Under the pieces are notes generated by a model. The model worked only from the letters and a program-made list of their open reading frames with translations, did not search any database and was not told the DNA's origin. A program made the position numbers and the translations under genes. From Kuenenia sp039794105 (lineage in GTDB: Bacteria; Planctomycetota; Brocadiia; Brocadiales; Brocadiaceae), in NCBI RefSeq assembly GCF_039794105.1, contig NZ_JBDIWA010000014.1, positions 1 to 64,000 on the forward strand: a stretch of 64,000 bases of DNA, given 5' to 3'. Positions 34,126-42,805 of the stretch are shown here, in pieces (the stretch's first letter is position 1; each line of letters opens with the position of its first letter).

Positions 34126-35000
34126 TGAATACAACCTCTCTTCAACCTGTAATAATAATGGGTATGCACCGCTCCGGCACCACAATGCTTGCTTCGCTGC
34201 TGGAACAATTGGGACTATTCATCGGCGCAAAGAAGCAGGAAAATGATGAATCTTTATTCTTTTTCAAATTAAACGACTGGCTGCTGCGCCAGGCAAACGC
34301 GACATGGGATAATCCGCATAATTTCACCTTTATAAATGCCGTCTTTAAGGAGAAGGTTATTCGCGTGCTAAAGCAGCACCTGAAGGGCATGAGAAGGCTT
34401 GAATATTTAGGTTTTGGAAAATTTCTGAGATATGGCGACATCCGGCATATTGATTTTCCATGGGGATGGAAAGACCCAAGAAACACCTTTACCATTGATA
34501 TCTGGAAAGATATCTTTCCCCATCCAAAACTATTGCATATTTACAGAAACCCCCTTGACGTTGCAAACAGCGCAAGAAAAAGGGAAATTGAGATTCAAAA
34601 TAATTTTAAGCATAACTGGAAGTGTTTTTTAAAAGAACGTTTGGTGTTCGGAAAGGCTTTCTACCAAGACTCCGTAAGGCTTCAGAATATTTCTGAAGGG
34701 ATTCAATTATGGAAGGAGTATGTGCAAAAAGCAATTTCCTTAGATGAAGAATGGAAGGAAAACATACTCCATATACGATATGAAACATTTCTGGACAGTC
34801 CGGCGGACGCCCTTGGCAAAATTGTGGACTTTATCGGCCTGTCCGCCGATGCTTCATCCGTCAATGCCGTTTCGAAAAACGTGCTGTCCGGGAATAAATT
34901 TACCTTTATAAAGGACAGCAACCTAAGGGATATTTACCGGCACATACGGGAAGAAGATATCATGAAAAAACTCGGATATGATACTATCATTGAAAAATAA
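34125..35000 (+). CDS. Sulfotransferase
   Basis: A 291-residue protein with a 5'-phosphosulfate loop PVIIMGMHRSGTTMLASLL (residues 6-24) and a 3'-phosphate site KLLHIYRNPLDVANSARKR (about 140-158). The MGMHRSGTT form is common in bacterial sulfotransferases acting on glycans and small molecules. Start overlaps the previous glycosyltransferase stop by one base. Third of the sulfotransferases; its different loop from the one at 32212 suggests another acceptor position. Confidence 0.87.
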   Translation: MNTTSLQPVIIMGMHRSGTTMLASLLEQLGLFIGAKKQENDESLFFFKLNDWLLRQANATWDNPHNFTFINAVFKEKVIRVLKQHLKGMRRLEYLGFGKFLRYGDIRHIDFPWGWKDPRNTFTIDIWKDIFPHPKLLHIYRNPLDVANSARKREIEIQNNFKHNWKCFLKERLVFGKAFYQDSVRLQNISEGIQLWKEYVQKAISLDEEWKENILHIRYETFLDSPADALGKIVDFIGLSADASSVNAVSKNVLSGNKFTFIKDSNLRDIYRHIREEDIMKKLGYDTIIEK

Positions 35001-35030
35001 TCCACCATACCTTATTAATCAATAATCTCT

Positions 35031-35981
35031 ATGGAAAAACATATTGCTCCTGAACAACAGGATACAGGTAAAATCTCTGTTATTATCGTAACGTGGAATG
35101 CGTCTTCATGGATAACAAATTGCCTGAAAATCCTTAAAAGCGATATTGGCGCCTTTTCTCATTCAATCATCATAGTGGACAATGCATCCTCTGACCAAAC
35201 CGTATCGTATATCAAAACACAATTTCCGGAGATAATTCTTATCGAAAACAAAACCAATAACGGTTTTGCGCAGGCGTGCAACACGGCGCTGCAAAAATCA
35301 CGCTCTGAGTATGTGCTTTTTTTAAACCCCGATACAGAAGTGATTCCAGGCATGACGGAAAGCCTGTTGGCATTCATGGAAAAACATCATGAAGCAGGCG
35401 CAATTGGCCCCACGCTAATTAACCCGGACGGAACACTCCAGTTGAGCGGCAATACCTTTCCCAATCTTAAAAATATTCTGAGCGAATCATTTTTCCTTGA
35501 TCGTCTTTTTCCAAACAGCCGTTTTTTTGGGTCACATAAGATGAGCCATATCGACCGTTCAAAGGTATTGAAGGTTGACTGGACTATGGGGTCGTGCCTC
35601 TTTGTACGTAGAGAAGCGCTCGATAAAGCGGGAAATTTTGACAGCAATTATTTCCTCTTTTTTGAAGAAACAGACCTGTGCCTACGGCTGAGAAATACCG
35701 GCTATGAGATATACCTCCTGCCCGAGGCCAGACTCATACACTTTGGCGGGGCAAGCAGCCCTGAACTTTATAATGCAGAAAAAATCATATATTATCACAA
35801 AAGCCTCTTTTATTATTTCAGTAAACACATGCCACGCCAGTTGATTTTTCTGAAGATGATACTATTTTCAAGATCACTGCTTCGCATTCTTCTCTGGCTG
35901 GCGCTGTACCCTGCAAATACAAAAACGGCGGCAGGAAAACTATCCGGCTACGGCAAGGTATTAAAATTATGTTTTTATTAA
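35031..35981 (+). CDS. Glycosyltransferase family 2, rhamnosyltransferase-like
   Basis: A 316-residue GT-A enzyme. Markers: ISVIIVTWNASSWITNCL, IVDNASSDQTVSYI, NNGFAQACNTALQ, LFLNPDTEVIPGM (the DxD-like site) and DWTMGSCLFVRREALDKAG with an FFEETDLCLRLR acid pair. These match the WbbL/rhamnosyl-transferase type. The C-terminal ~60 residues are hydrophobic and basic and may sit on the membrane. Fits chain building of a surface polysaccharide. Confidence 0.9.
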   Translation: MEKHIAPEQQDTGKISVIIVTWNASSWITNCLKILKSDIGAFSHSIIIVDNASSDQTVSYIKTQFPEIILIENKTNNGFAQACNTALQKSRSEYVLFLNPDTEVIPGMTESLLAFMEKHHEAGAIGPTLINPDGTLQLSGNTFPNLKNILSESFFLDRLFPNSRFFGSHKMSHIDRSKVLKVDWTMGSCLFVRREALDKAGNFDSNYFLFFEETDLCLRLRNTGYEIYLLPEARLIHFGGASSPELYNAEKIIYYHKSLFYYFSKHMPRQLIFLKMILFSRSLLRILLWLALYPANTKTAAGKLSGYGKVLKLCFY

Positions 35982-36011
35982 CAGTTTAGATTAAGGGTTA
36001 CAGGAATAGCT

Positions 36012-37160
36012 ATGTCTATGGTGGTGGTAAATAATTCTCATACATCTGCTACAAAATTTCAGGCTTACAAAGTGGCTATGGTCACCGGGAGCTTTCCTGA
36101 TGCGCCATGCGGCGTAGGCGATTATACCGCAAAGTTATCGCAGGAGTTAGCCAGACAAGGGATACACGTTTGTGTACTGACAACTGATCTGCCTGAAATC
36201 AAGTCCCCTCAGCCTTCAATAACTGTATGTAAAGTCGTTAAATCATGGCGATTGTATAATACATTTCGATTTGTTCGATTCCTGAAGGCAATGAAACCGG
36301 ACATTATCCATATCCAGTATCCTACGCGGGAATATCGGTGGTTTCTGTTGCCCAATTTTCTTCCCCTTATTTGTTGGGTGATCTTTCCCAAATTATGTAG
36401 AATAGCCACAATCCATGAATTTAGCATTGCACATAAGTTTCGCAGGATTGGAATGATCTTTTTATTGCTCCTTTCAAACAAGATTATATTCCCTGACCAG
36501 CGTGAAGCATCCGCCGTTTTAAAGTGGTTTCCCTGGCTTAAAGGACGATATACGGTCATCCCGATTGGCGCCAACATTGAGCCGGTTCCTAATACTGTTT
36601 CCAGAAGGCACACAGCAGAAATACCGTACATCGTTTATTTCGGTTTTGCCACAAAGTCGAAAGGCGTTATTACTTTATTCCATGCATTTAAACAATTGCT
36701 CTTACACGGGGTTCAATGTAAATTGGTAATGATAGCCCATCTTTCGGCTGATGATCATAGCCTTATGAAAGAGTTAGGCATTGAACATGCAATAACTGTT
36801 ACCGGCTATTGTACACCTGAACAGGTATCTGTTTATTTTACGAATGCAACGGCCTGTGTTCTGCCATTTAAGGATGGAGTCTCTTTGCGGCGGGGAACAT
36901 TCCTCACTGCGCTTCGGCATGGTCTCCCCGTAGTAACCACTATGGGTGAAAATGTCCCGGAGGTATTAAAAAATTGGGAAAATGTAATCTTAACGCCAAT
37001 CGGCGATTATCAGGCCATGTCCGATGCCATTTTAAAACTGTTCCAAGACCCCGCCTTGAGGAATAAAATCTCAGATAACGCCACAAAGTTGGGAAAGTGT
37101 TTTTCATGGGATAATATCGGACTTCAGCATGTAGCGCTATATTCGTCTATACTTACTTAA
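36012..37160 (+). CDS. Glycosyltransferase family 4
   Basis: 382 residues. The N-terminal domain opens KVAMVTGSFPDAPCGVGDYT, a GT4 start with the Gly-rich donor loop, and contains DIIHIQYPTREY. The C-terminal domain has PYIVYFGFATKSKGVITL and an ACVLPFKDGVSLRRGTF segment in place of the commoner EGFGLP type, followed by HGLPVVTT. The motif change implies a subgroup of GT4. A hydrophobic patch near residues 115-160 may touch the membrane. Followed after 14 bases by a HicBA module on the same strand. Confidence 0.85.
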   Translation: MSMVVVNNSHTSATKFQAYKVAMVTGSFPDAPCGVGDYTAKLSQELARQGIHVCVLTTDLPEIKSPQPSITVCKVVKSWRLYNTFRFVRFLKAMKPDIIHIQYPTREYRWFLLPNFLPLICWVIFPKLCRIATIHEFSIAHKFRRIGMIFLLLLSNKIIFPDQREASAVLKWFPWLKGRYTVIPIGANIEPVPNTVSRRHTAEIPYIVYFGFATKSKGVITLFHAFKQLLLHGVQCKLVMIAHLSADDHSLMKELGIEHAITVTGYCTPEQVSVYFTNATACVLPFKDGVSLRRGTFLTALRHGLPVVTTMGENVPEVLKNWENVILTPIGDYQAMSDAILKLFQDPALRNKISDNATKLGKCFSWDNIGLQHVALYSSILT

Positions 37161-37173
37161 GGAGAATAAAGGA

Positions 37174-37440
37174 ATGGAATTTTATACAATGGTGTTACGA
37201 AAGAGTAGAAACTATTGGGTAGCTTTATGTTTGGAAAACGGTATTGTAGGACAAGGGATTACAAAAGAAGAGGCGATTGAAAAACTTAAAGAGGCCATTG
37301 ATTCTTTTGATGCCGTACACAAAACAGAGAACGACATCTATACTTCGCCATTATCTGTTAAAGAACTCCACGAATTTTTAACCGTTGATGGGGAAGAACC
37401 AACTACAGAAACATACGAATTAAGGGCTGTACATGCCTAA
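37174..37440 (+). CDS. hicB: HicB-family antitoxin
   Basis: An 88-residue protein with a HicB-like partial RNase-H fold: FYTMVLRKSRNYWVALCLEN, GIVGQGITKEEAIEKLKEAI. The C-terminus lacks an obvious DNA-binding ribbon-helix domain, so autoregulation is uncertain. Its last 8 bases overlap the hicA start, and it precedes the toxin (hicB-hicA order). Ribosome site AAGGAGAATAAAGG. Antitoxin role is assigned by family and by its neighbour. Confidence 0.85.
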   Translation: MEFYTMVLRKSRNYWVALCLENGIVGQGITKEEAIEKLKEAIDSFDAVHKTENDIYTSPLSVKELHEFLTVDGEEPTTETYELRAVHA

Positions 37441-37672
37441 AAATGTTCCTTCTCTCAAGCCAAAGGAATTAATTCGCCTATTAAAACGTGGAGGCTGTAT
37501 GTTTCACAGGGAGGGCAAAGGAGATCATCGAATATATGTTCGCTATTGTCAAGGCAAGAAAAGGGTTGTTCCTATTGATATGGGAGCAGGAGAACTTTCT
37601 CCCCCGTATGTGCTTCGTATTTTCCGACAATTTGGTTTTACCGATGATGAAATAGAAAGACTTTTATCATAA
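37433..37672 (+). CDS. hicA: HicA-family mRNA interferase toxin
   Basis: A 79-residue dsRBD-like toxin: SLKPKELIRLLKRGGCMFHR, GKGDHRIYVRY with the catalytic His in the GDH triad, then VVPIDMGAGELSPPYVLRIF and RQFGFTDDEIERLL. HicA blocks translation by cutting mRNA. All landmark residues are present. It lies between two glycosyltransferase genes, 9 bases before the next one, so transcription through the cluster would also express the toxin. It is unlike the decayed hicA at 42539. Confidence 0.88.
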   Translation: MPKNVPSLKPKELIRLLKRGGCMFHREGKGDHRIYVRYCQGKKRVVPIDMGAGELSPPYVLRIFRQFGFTDDEIERLLS

Positions 37673-37681
37673 TAATTCAAT

Positions 37682-38854
37682 ATGAAAAAAATTGCCATTA
37701 TTCACGATTGGCTCACCGGCATGCGTGGCGGGGAAAAGGTGCTGGAGTGTCTCTGTGAGCTTTTCCCCCAATCAGATATATTCACATTGCTACATATTCC
37801 AGGGTCAGTATCGCCCTTAATAGAAAACAGGACTATCTACACCTCCTTTTTACAGAAATTACCCCTGATAAAGACGCACTACCGCACATATTTGCCATTG
37901 TTCCCACTTGCAATAGAGAGTTTCTCTGTCGATGCCTACGACCTCGTAATCTCCAGCAGCCATTGTGTCGCAAAAGGGGTAATTACCCCCCCTTCCACGC
38001 TTCACGTATGTTACAGCCACACCCCCATGAGGTATGTGTGGGAACACTACCATACGTATTTTGGAAAAAACAAGAAGGGATTTATGACAAGGACGGCAAT
38101 GAATATCTTTGCCCATTATCTGAGGATGTGGGATGTATCGTCTTCAAACCGGGTGGATTATTTTACCGCCAACTCGTACAATGTGGCAAACCGCATTAAG
38201 AAATATTACCGAAGAACCGCAAAGGTAATTCATCCCCCCGTGGATTGTTCATTATTTACTCCATCGGATACCTATGAAGAAGGCGGCTACTATCTTATCG
38301 TATCCGCATTTGCCCCTTACAAGAGAATTGATATTGCCATTGAGGCATTCAGGGAATTGAGGTTACCCCTTGTGATTATCGGAGGGGGACAGGAAGAGCA
38401 ACAAATTAAAAACATGGCAAAGAATAACATTAAGTGCCTCGGCTGGCAACCGGGCGAAGTATTGAAAGATTTTTACAGAAATTGCAAGGCGCTGATCTTT
38501 CCCGGAGTGGAAGATTTTGGCATTGTGCCCCTTGAGATACAGGCATGCGGAAAACCGGTAATTGCCTATGCTAAGGGAGGTGTGCTGGAAACCGTACGCG
38601 GAATTTATCCTGACTCTGAATCCAGACACGAAATGAAACAAAAACAGACAGAAACACCAACAGGGGTGTTTTTTACAGAACAAACAACAGAATCCTTAAT
38701 AAAAGCCATCGGATATTTTGAAAAAAACAAAAATATCTTTGATGCTTCATATATAAGAAAACATGCAGAGAATTTTGATCGCGAAGTATTTAAGGCAAAA
38801 TTCAAACGCTATATAGATGAAGTACTTTTATTACAACGGCACAAAATATCTTAA
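37682..38854 (+). CDS. Glycosyltransferase family 4
   Basis: A 390-residue GT-B enzyme, MKKIAIIHDWLTGMRGGEKV at the start, HVCYSHTPMRYVWEHYHTYF and the donor motif GVEDFGIVPLEIQACGKPVI (about 276-295). This subgroup is widely found in exopolysaccharide and O-antigen loci, often as a mannosyltransferase; the sugar is inferred, not visible. It is the last glycosyltransferase of the cluster. Confidence 0.92.
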   Translation: MKKIAIIHDWLTGMRGGEKVLECLCELFPQSDIFTLLHIPGSVSPLIENRTIYTSFLQKLPLIKTHYRTYLPLFPLAIESFSVDAYDLVISSSHCVAKGVITPPSTLHVCYSHTPMRYVWEHYHTYFGKNKKGFMTRTAMNIFAHYLRMWDVSSSNRVDYFTANSYNVANRIKKYYRRTAKVIHPPVDCSLFTPSDTYEEGGYYLIVSAFAPYKRIDIAIEAFRELRLPLVIIGGGQEEQQIKNMAKNNIKCLGWQPGEVLKDFYRNCKALIFPGVEDFGIVPLEIQACGKPVIAYAKGGVLETVRGIYPDSESRHEMKQKQTETPTGVFFTEQTTESLIKAIGYFEKNKNIFDASYIRKHAENFDREVFKAKFKRYIDEVLLLQRHKIS

Positions 38855-38916
38855 AATAAACGGGGAAAACCCATTTCCCTTGTCTTATAAATTTTTTCTT
38901 AAGGGAGGATATAAAT

Positions 38917-39153
38917 ATGTTTGACCGAATTTCGGTAGATCATGAGATCTGTGGGGGAAAGCCATGCGTTAAAGGTACGCGCATTCCTGTATACATGGTA
39001 CTTGAACTCATAGAAGCAGAAATAGGCTTTGATAAAATTATTAAAGATTACTATCCTGATCTGACAAAAGAAGATATAAAAGCTTGTGTAGAATACGCAA
39101 AGATGCTCGTTAAAGAAGAAGAAATTCATTTTGCTGCGGAGTTAAAGGAATGA
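38917..39153 (+). CDS. DUF433 antitoxin-like protein
   Basis: A 78-residue DUF433 protein, with DRISVDHEICGGKPCVKGTR then IPVYMVLELIE, the standard opening of that family, and a helix-turn-helix-like C-terminal half (YYPDLTKEDIKACVEYA). DUF433 proteins pair with PIN-like toxins. The next gene starts inside its last codons (ATGA overlap at 39150). Ribosome site AAGGGAGGATA. It would bind and silence the neighbour and its own promoter. Confidence 0.88.
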   Translation: MFDRISVDHEICGGKPCVKGTRIPVYMVLELIEAEIGFDKIIKDYYPDLTKEDIKACVEYAKMLVKEEEIHFAAELKE

Positions 39154-39503
39154 AATTCCTGGCTGACGAATGCCTGTATTTTTCTACAATAAAACTCTTG
39201 AAGAACCATAACTACGAAGTGGTAACCATAAAAGAAAAAGGATTTTTAGGAATTAAAAATGGAGAAGTAATCGATCTTGCCAAAAAAGAGCATTGTATAT
39301 TATTAACAAGGGATATGCATTTCTGCAGTATATTGAAATTTCCTCCAAAAGAACATAATGGAATCATTGTGCTTAAAATTAACCCAGCAAATGCATTAAA
39401 GGTACATGACAATCTTTTGAATTATCTTAAGAAATACCCAGAAAAAAAGATAGAACATACTCTTGTAGTAATCGATCACAATAAGGTTAGAATCAGGAGG
39501 TAA
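39150..39503 (+). CDS. DUF5615 PIN-like toxin
   Basis: A 117-residue PIN-like nuclease: KFLADECLYFSTIKLLKNH with the first acidic pair, GVIDLA-type middle NGEVIDLAKKEHCILLTRDM with the second acidic site, and GIIVLKINPANAL. This is the Mut7-C/DUF5615 pattern. Likely an RNase toxin held by the upstream DUF433 protein. Acidic residues that would bind Mg2+ are present (D6, E7, D50, D57 region), so it appears intact. Confidence 0.87.
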   Translation: MKFLADECLYFSTIKLLKNHNYEVVTIKEKGFLGIKNGEVIDLAKKEHCILLTRDMHFCSILKFPPKEHNGIIVLKINPANALKVHDNLLNYLKKYPEKKIEHTLVVIDHNKVRIRR

Positions 39504-39565
39504 GTAAGCAAATTATTTAATGGGTTATTTATTTAATTCTTGTGCTCAGAAATTTCATTTTTATT

Positions 39566-42067
39566 TTATTTCACTACAATATTCACCAATTTTTTGGGAA
39601 TAATAATGGTTTTGACCACTGTCTTTCCTTCAATGTATGAAATAACACGTTCGTCTTTCATTACACATTCTTTTAATTTTTTATCGCTAATATCCACCGG
39701 TACTGAAATGTGGCTTCTTACCTTGCTGTTGACCTGAATAACAATCTCAACCTCTTCTTCCTGAATCGCATCCTTGTCGTATTCTGGCCACTTATTATGG
39801 AAGATACTGGGTTTATGCCCCATCGCCTCCCATAATTCTTCACAAATGTGAGGAACAAACGGGGCCATGAGCAACAGAATCGTTTCCATAGAATACCTAA
39901 AAACCCGGAACTCCAATTCTTCTCCCGTATTGCGAGGCGCAACAACCTTAAATGAATCAATATTGTTTAATAATTCCATAATCGAGGCAATCGCCGTGTT
40001 AAAATGCCACGAAGTGTCTAAATCATCCGTAATCTTTTTAATTGTCTGATTCGTTTGACGGTAAATTGCCTTTGCCTTCGGGGGAAGTTTTTGCATGTCA
40101 ATTTGTGTGCGCCCAACCTTTGCATAACTCTCTTCAAATTCGACAACCTTTTGCCAGAGCCGGTTCAGGAACCGGTGCGCTCCTGGCACACCCCGGTCGT
40201 TCCATTCTGCATCTTTCTGCGGCGGCCCTATAAAAAGGGTGTAAAGACGCTGGGTATCCGCGCCATACTTTTCGATAAGTACTTCAGGGCTTACCACATT
40301 CCCCTTCGACTTCGACATCTTCGCGCCATTCTTAATAATCATCCCCTGTGTAAAGAGATGGTGAAACGGTTCTTTACATCCGATGAAATCAAGATCATAA
40401 AGAGCCTTCGTAATAAACCGTGAATATAAAAGGTGCAAAATGGCATGTTCCACACCGCCAATATACTGATCCACCGGCAGCCACTCATTAACCTTTTTTT
40501 TATCGAAAGGCTGATTATTATCCTTCGGAGAAAGGTATCGGAGGAAATACCAACTCGAATCAACAAAGGTATCCATCGTATCAACCTCGCGCTTTGCAGG
40601 CGCTGCACATTTAGGGCAAGTCGTGTTGACAAACGAATCAATCTTTGCCAGAGGATTCATGCCTTGGGGCAGAAATTCTATTTCTTCCGGGAGAAGCACA
40701 GGAAGCTGTGATTCCGGAACAGGAACCGTTCCGCACGTCTCGCAATATATAATAGGAATAGGCGCTCCCCAATAACGCTGCCTCGATATAAGCCAGTCGC
40801 GCAACCGGTACGTCACTGTCCTTTTCCCAAGCCCCTTCATTTCAAGATGCTCAGCAATCGCAACCATTGCCCTCGTATTGAGCATGCCGTTAAATGCCTC
40901 AGAATTAACCTGAACGCCTTCACCGGTAAAGGCCTCCTTCATCGTTTCGGCATACAGTGATTCCCCTTCCGGTTGAATAACGGCCTTAACCGGCAAATGA
41001 TATTTTTTTGAGAAAAGAAAATCACGCTGGTCATGCGCAGGCACCCCCATAACGGCGCCCGTGCCATATTCCATGAGCACATAATTTCCTATCCACAGGG
41101 GAACTTTTGTATTATTAACCGGATTGATAACATACGTTCCGGTGAAAATTCCCTCTTTTACGGCATCTTCCGCCGTACGTTCCACCATTCCCTGGTTTCT
41201 CGCCCTTTCAACAAACGCCATCACCTCGCCCTCGCACGGAGAACCGGTGACCAGTTGCTCAATTACGGGATGTTCCGGCGCCAAAGAGACAAAAGTAACG
41301 CCGTAAAGGGTATCGGGCCGTGTGGTGAAACATGGCAATATCTCTCCCGAACCTTCCAGCCGGAAATCAATGCGCACCCCCTCGCTTCTCCCTATCCAGT
41401 TCGCCTGCATTGTCTTTACCCGCTCCGGCCATCCTTCCAGCAATGAAAGATCGTCAAGAAGCTTCTGGGCATAGTCGCTGATACGAAAGAACCACTGCAC
41501 CAGATCCCTTTGCCTAACAGGGCTGTCGCACCGTTCGCAGCATCCATCTACCACCTGCTCGTTGGCCAATACCGTACTGCAAGAAGGGCACCAATTAACC
41601 GCCGCCTTCTTTTTATATGCAAGGTCATTCTCATACAGTTTCAGAAAAATCCATTGCGTCCATTTATAATAATCAGGATTGCAGGACGTAACTTCCCTGT
41701 CCCAATCATATCCGACTCCCCATCGGCGAAGCTGGTGCTTCATGGCTTTTATATTTTTGTGCGTCCATGCGGCAGGATGCGTACCTCCTTTGATAGCGGC
41801 ATTTTCAGCGGGAAGCCCGAAGGCGTCCCATCCGATAGGAGAAAGCACATTGTATCCCTTCATAATTTTGTACCGGGCGACAACGTCTCCGATAATATAA
41901 TTCCTGCCGTGTCCCACATGCAATGTGCCGGATGGATACGGAAACATTACCAGGCAATAGAACTTATCCTTTTTCTTTGAATCATCCGTATGAAATAAAC
42001 AGCAGCCTTCCCAGTAGCCCTGCCACTTCGTTTCAATATCGGTGAAATTGTATTCCCTTTGCGCCAT
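39566..42067 (-). CDS. leuS: Leucyl-tRNA synthetase
   Basis: Charges tRNA-Leu. A class I synthetase of 833 residues (typical ~800-870). The HIGH motif occurs within PYPSGTLHVGHGRNY (about 43-57) and the KMSKS motif as KMSKSKGNVVSPE (near residue 580). The CP1 editing domain with TTRPDTLYGVTF (about 250) is present, as is a Zn-ribbon-like CPSCSTVLANEQ segment. C-terminal VNSKVRSHISVPVDISDK matches the leucyl-specific end. Its upstream gap contains a 7-bp repeat array. Confidence 0.98.
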   Translation of the reverse strand: MAQREYNFTDIETKWQGYWEGCCLFHTDDSKKKDKFYCLVMFPYPSGTLHVGHGRNYIIGDVVARYKIMKGYNVLSPIGWDAFGLPAENAAIKGGTHPAAWTHKNIKAMKHQLRRWGVGYDWDREVTSCNPDYYKWTQWIFLKLYENDLAYKKKAAVNWCPSCSTVLANEQVVDGCCERCDSPVRQRDLVQWFFRISDYAQKLLDDLSLLEGWPERVKTMQANWIGRSEGVRIDFRLEGSGEILPCFTTRPDTLYGVTFVSLAPEHPVIEQLVTGSPCEGEVMAFVERARNQGMVERTAEDAVKEGIFTGTYVINPVNNTKVPLWIGNYVLMEYGTGAVMGVPAHDQRDFLFSKKYHLPVKAVIQPEGESLYAETMKEAFTGEGVQVNSEAFNGMLNTRAMVAIAEHLEMKGLGKRTVTYRLRDWLISRQRYWGAPIPIIYCETCGTVPVPESQLPVLLPEEIEFLPQGMNPLAKIDSFVNTTCPKCAAPAKREVDTMDTFVDSSWYFLRYLSPKDNNQPFDKKKVNEWLPVDQYIGGVEHAILHLLYSRFITKALYDLDFIGCKEPFHHLFTQGMIIKNGAKMSKSKGNVVSPEVLIEKYGADTQRLYTLFIGPPQKDAEWNDRGVPGAHRFLNRLWQKVVEFEESYAKVGRTQIDMQKLPPKAKAIYRQTNQTIKKITDDLDTSWHFNTAIASIMELLNNIDSFKVVAPRNTGEELEFRVFRYSMETILLLMAPFVPHICEELWEAMGHKPSIFHNKWPEYDKDAIQEEEVEIVIQVNSKVRSHISVPVDISDKKLKECVMKDERVISYIEGKTVVKTIIIPKKLVNIVVK

Positions 42068-42111
42068 TGACTACTCCTTAAAAGCAAGGTGTTGCATGCA
42101 AAAAAACTAAA

Positions 42112-42198
42112 CACAATCCTCAGTCCTCAGTCCTCAGTCCTCAATCTGCCGATTGCAGATTGCAGATTGCAGATTGCAGATTGCAGATTGCCGACTGT
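42112..42198. repeat. 7-bp tandem repeat array (CAGTCCT / GCAGATT units)
   Basis: CAGTCCT units on the left and GCAGATT units on the right, with a CAATCTGCCGATTG turn in the middle forming the apex of a hairpin. About 45 bases upstream of leuS. Confidence 0.9.
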
Positions 42199-42362
42199 AC
42201 CATATTCCATATTGAAAAAAGACGGCAAGGGGACAACCAGGCATCTTGCATCTGGTTCTGCGCCTTCCCTTCATCTTTCGCAGCGATACAAAAGAGATTC
42301 AAATTCTAACAGAATTTCATACGTAATCAATTGAAAAGGTCATTGATTCCTGTTGAAAAACC

Positions 42363-42391
42363 TTGACAATCAGCAAGTATCATGGTAGCTT
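42363..42391 (+). promoter_or_regulatory. Possible promoter of tRNA-Ala
   Basis: TTGACA (42363-42368), 17-base spacer, TAGCTT (42386-42391), 65 bases before the tRNA. The -10 is a weak match. Confidence 0.3.
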
Positions 42392-42455
42392 TTTATCTCA
42401 TCGATATATGACACTTACCAACACTTCATCTAAAAAACTATCACCTATTCTATGT

Positions 42456-42531
<76 letters not shown>

Positions 42532-42538
42532 TTATTTT

Positions 42539-42739
42539 CCAGGAAAGGAGGCGGTTAAAGCCTTTCAAAAAGCTGGTTGGCAAACTATAGGACAAGTAGG
42601 AAGCCACCTGGTAATGTAAAAACCCGGAATTCGTGTTAACTTATCAATACCACAACACAAAGAATTATCTATTGGTACTCTACGTTCTCTGATTCGCAAT
42701 GCAAACTTATCTGTTGAAGATTTTTTAAGTTTATTATAA
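42539..42739 (+). pseudogene. Decayed hicA-type toxin gene
   Basis: A 67-codon frame starting GKEAVKAFQKAGWQ, then QVGSHLVM, an in-frame TAA (42617-42619), KPGIRVNLSIPQHKELSI and GTLRSLIRNANLSVEDFLSLL. This order (helix, GSH with the catalytic His, V-x-IP-x-H-x-ELS, GTLRSIIR, LSVEEF) is that of HicA toxins. The usual N-terminal ~8 residues are missing, because the frame begins within 10 bases of the tRNA-Ala end. With one stop and no start codon it is a pseudogene; no hicB is adjacent. Confidence 0.8.
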
Positions 42740-42805
42740 TAATATTTCTACTGTATAATTTTTGTATACCAGAAGAACAAATATAATAAAATTCCACACA
42801 ATACA

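Larger units (their letters stand above)
42068..42455. other. Intergenic region leuS / tRNA-Ala
   Basis: 388 bases. It contains a 7-bp repeat array (42112-42198), a partial family E repeat at ~42099 and a promoter-like pair facing the tRNA gene. No credible coding frame. Confidence 0.6.
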
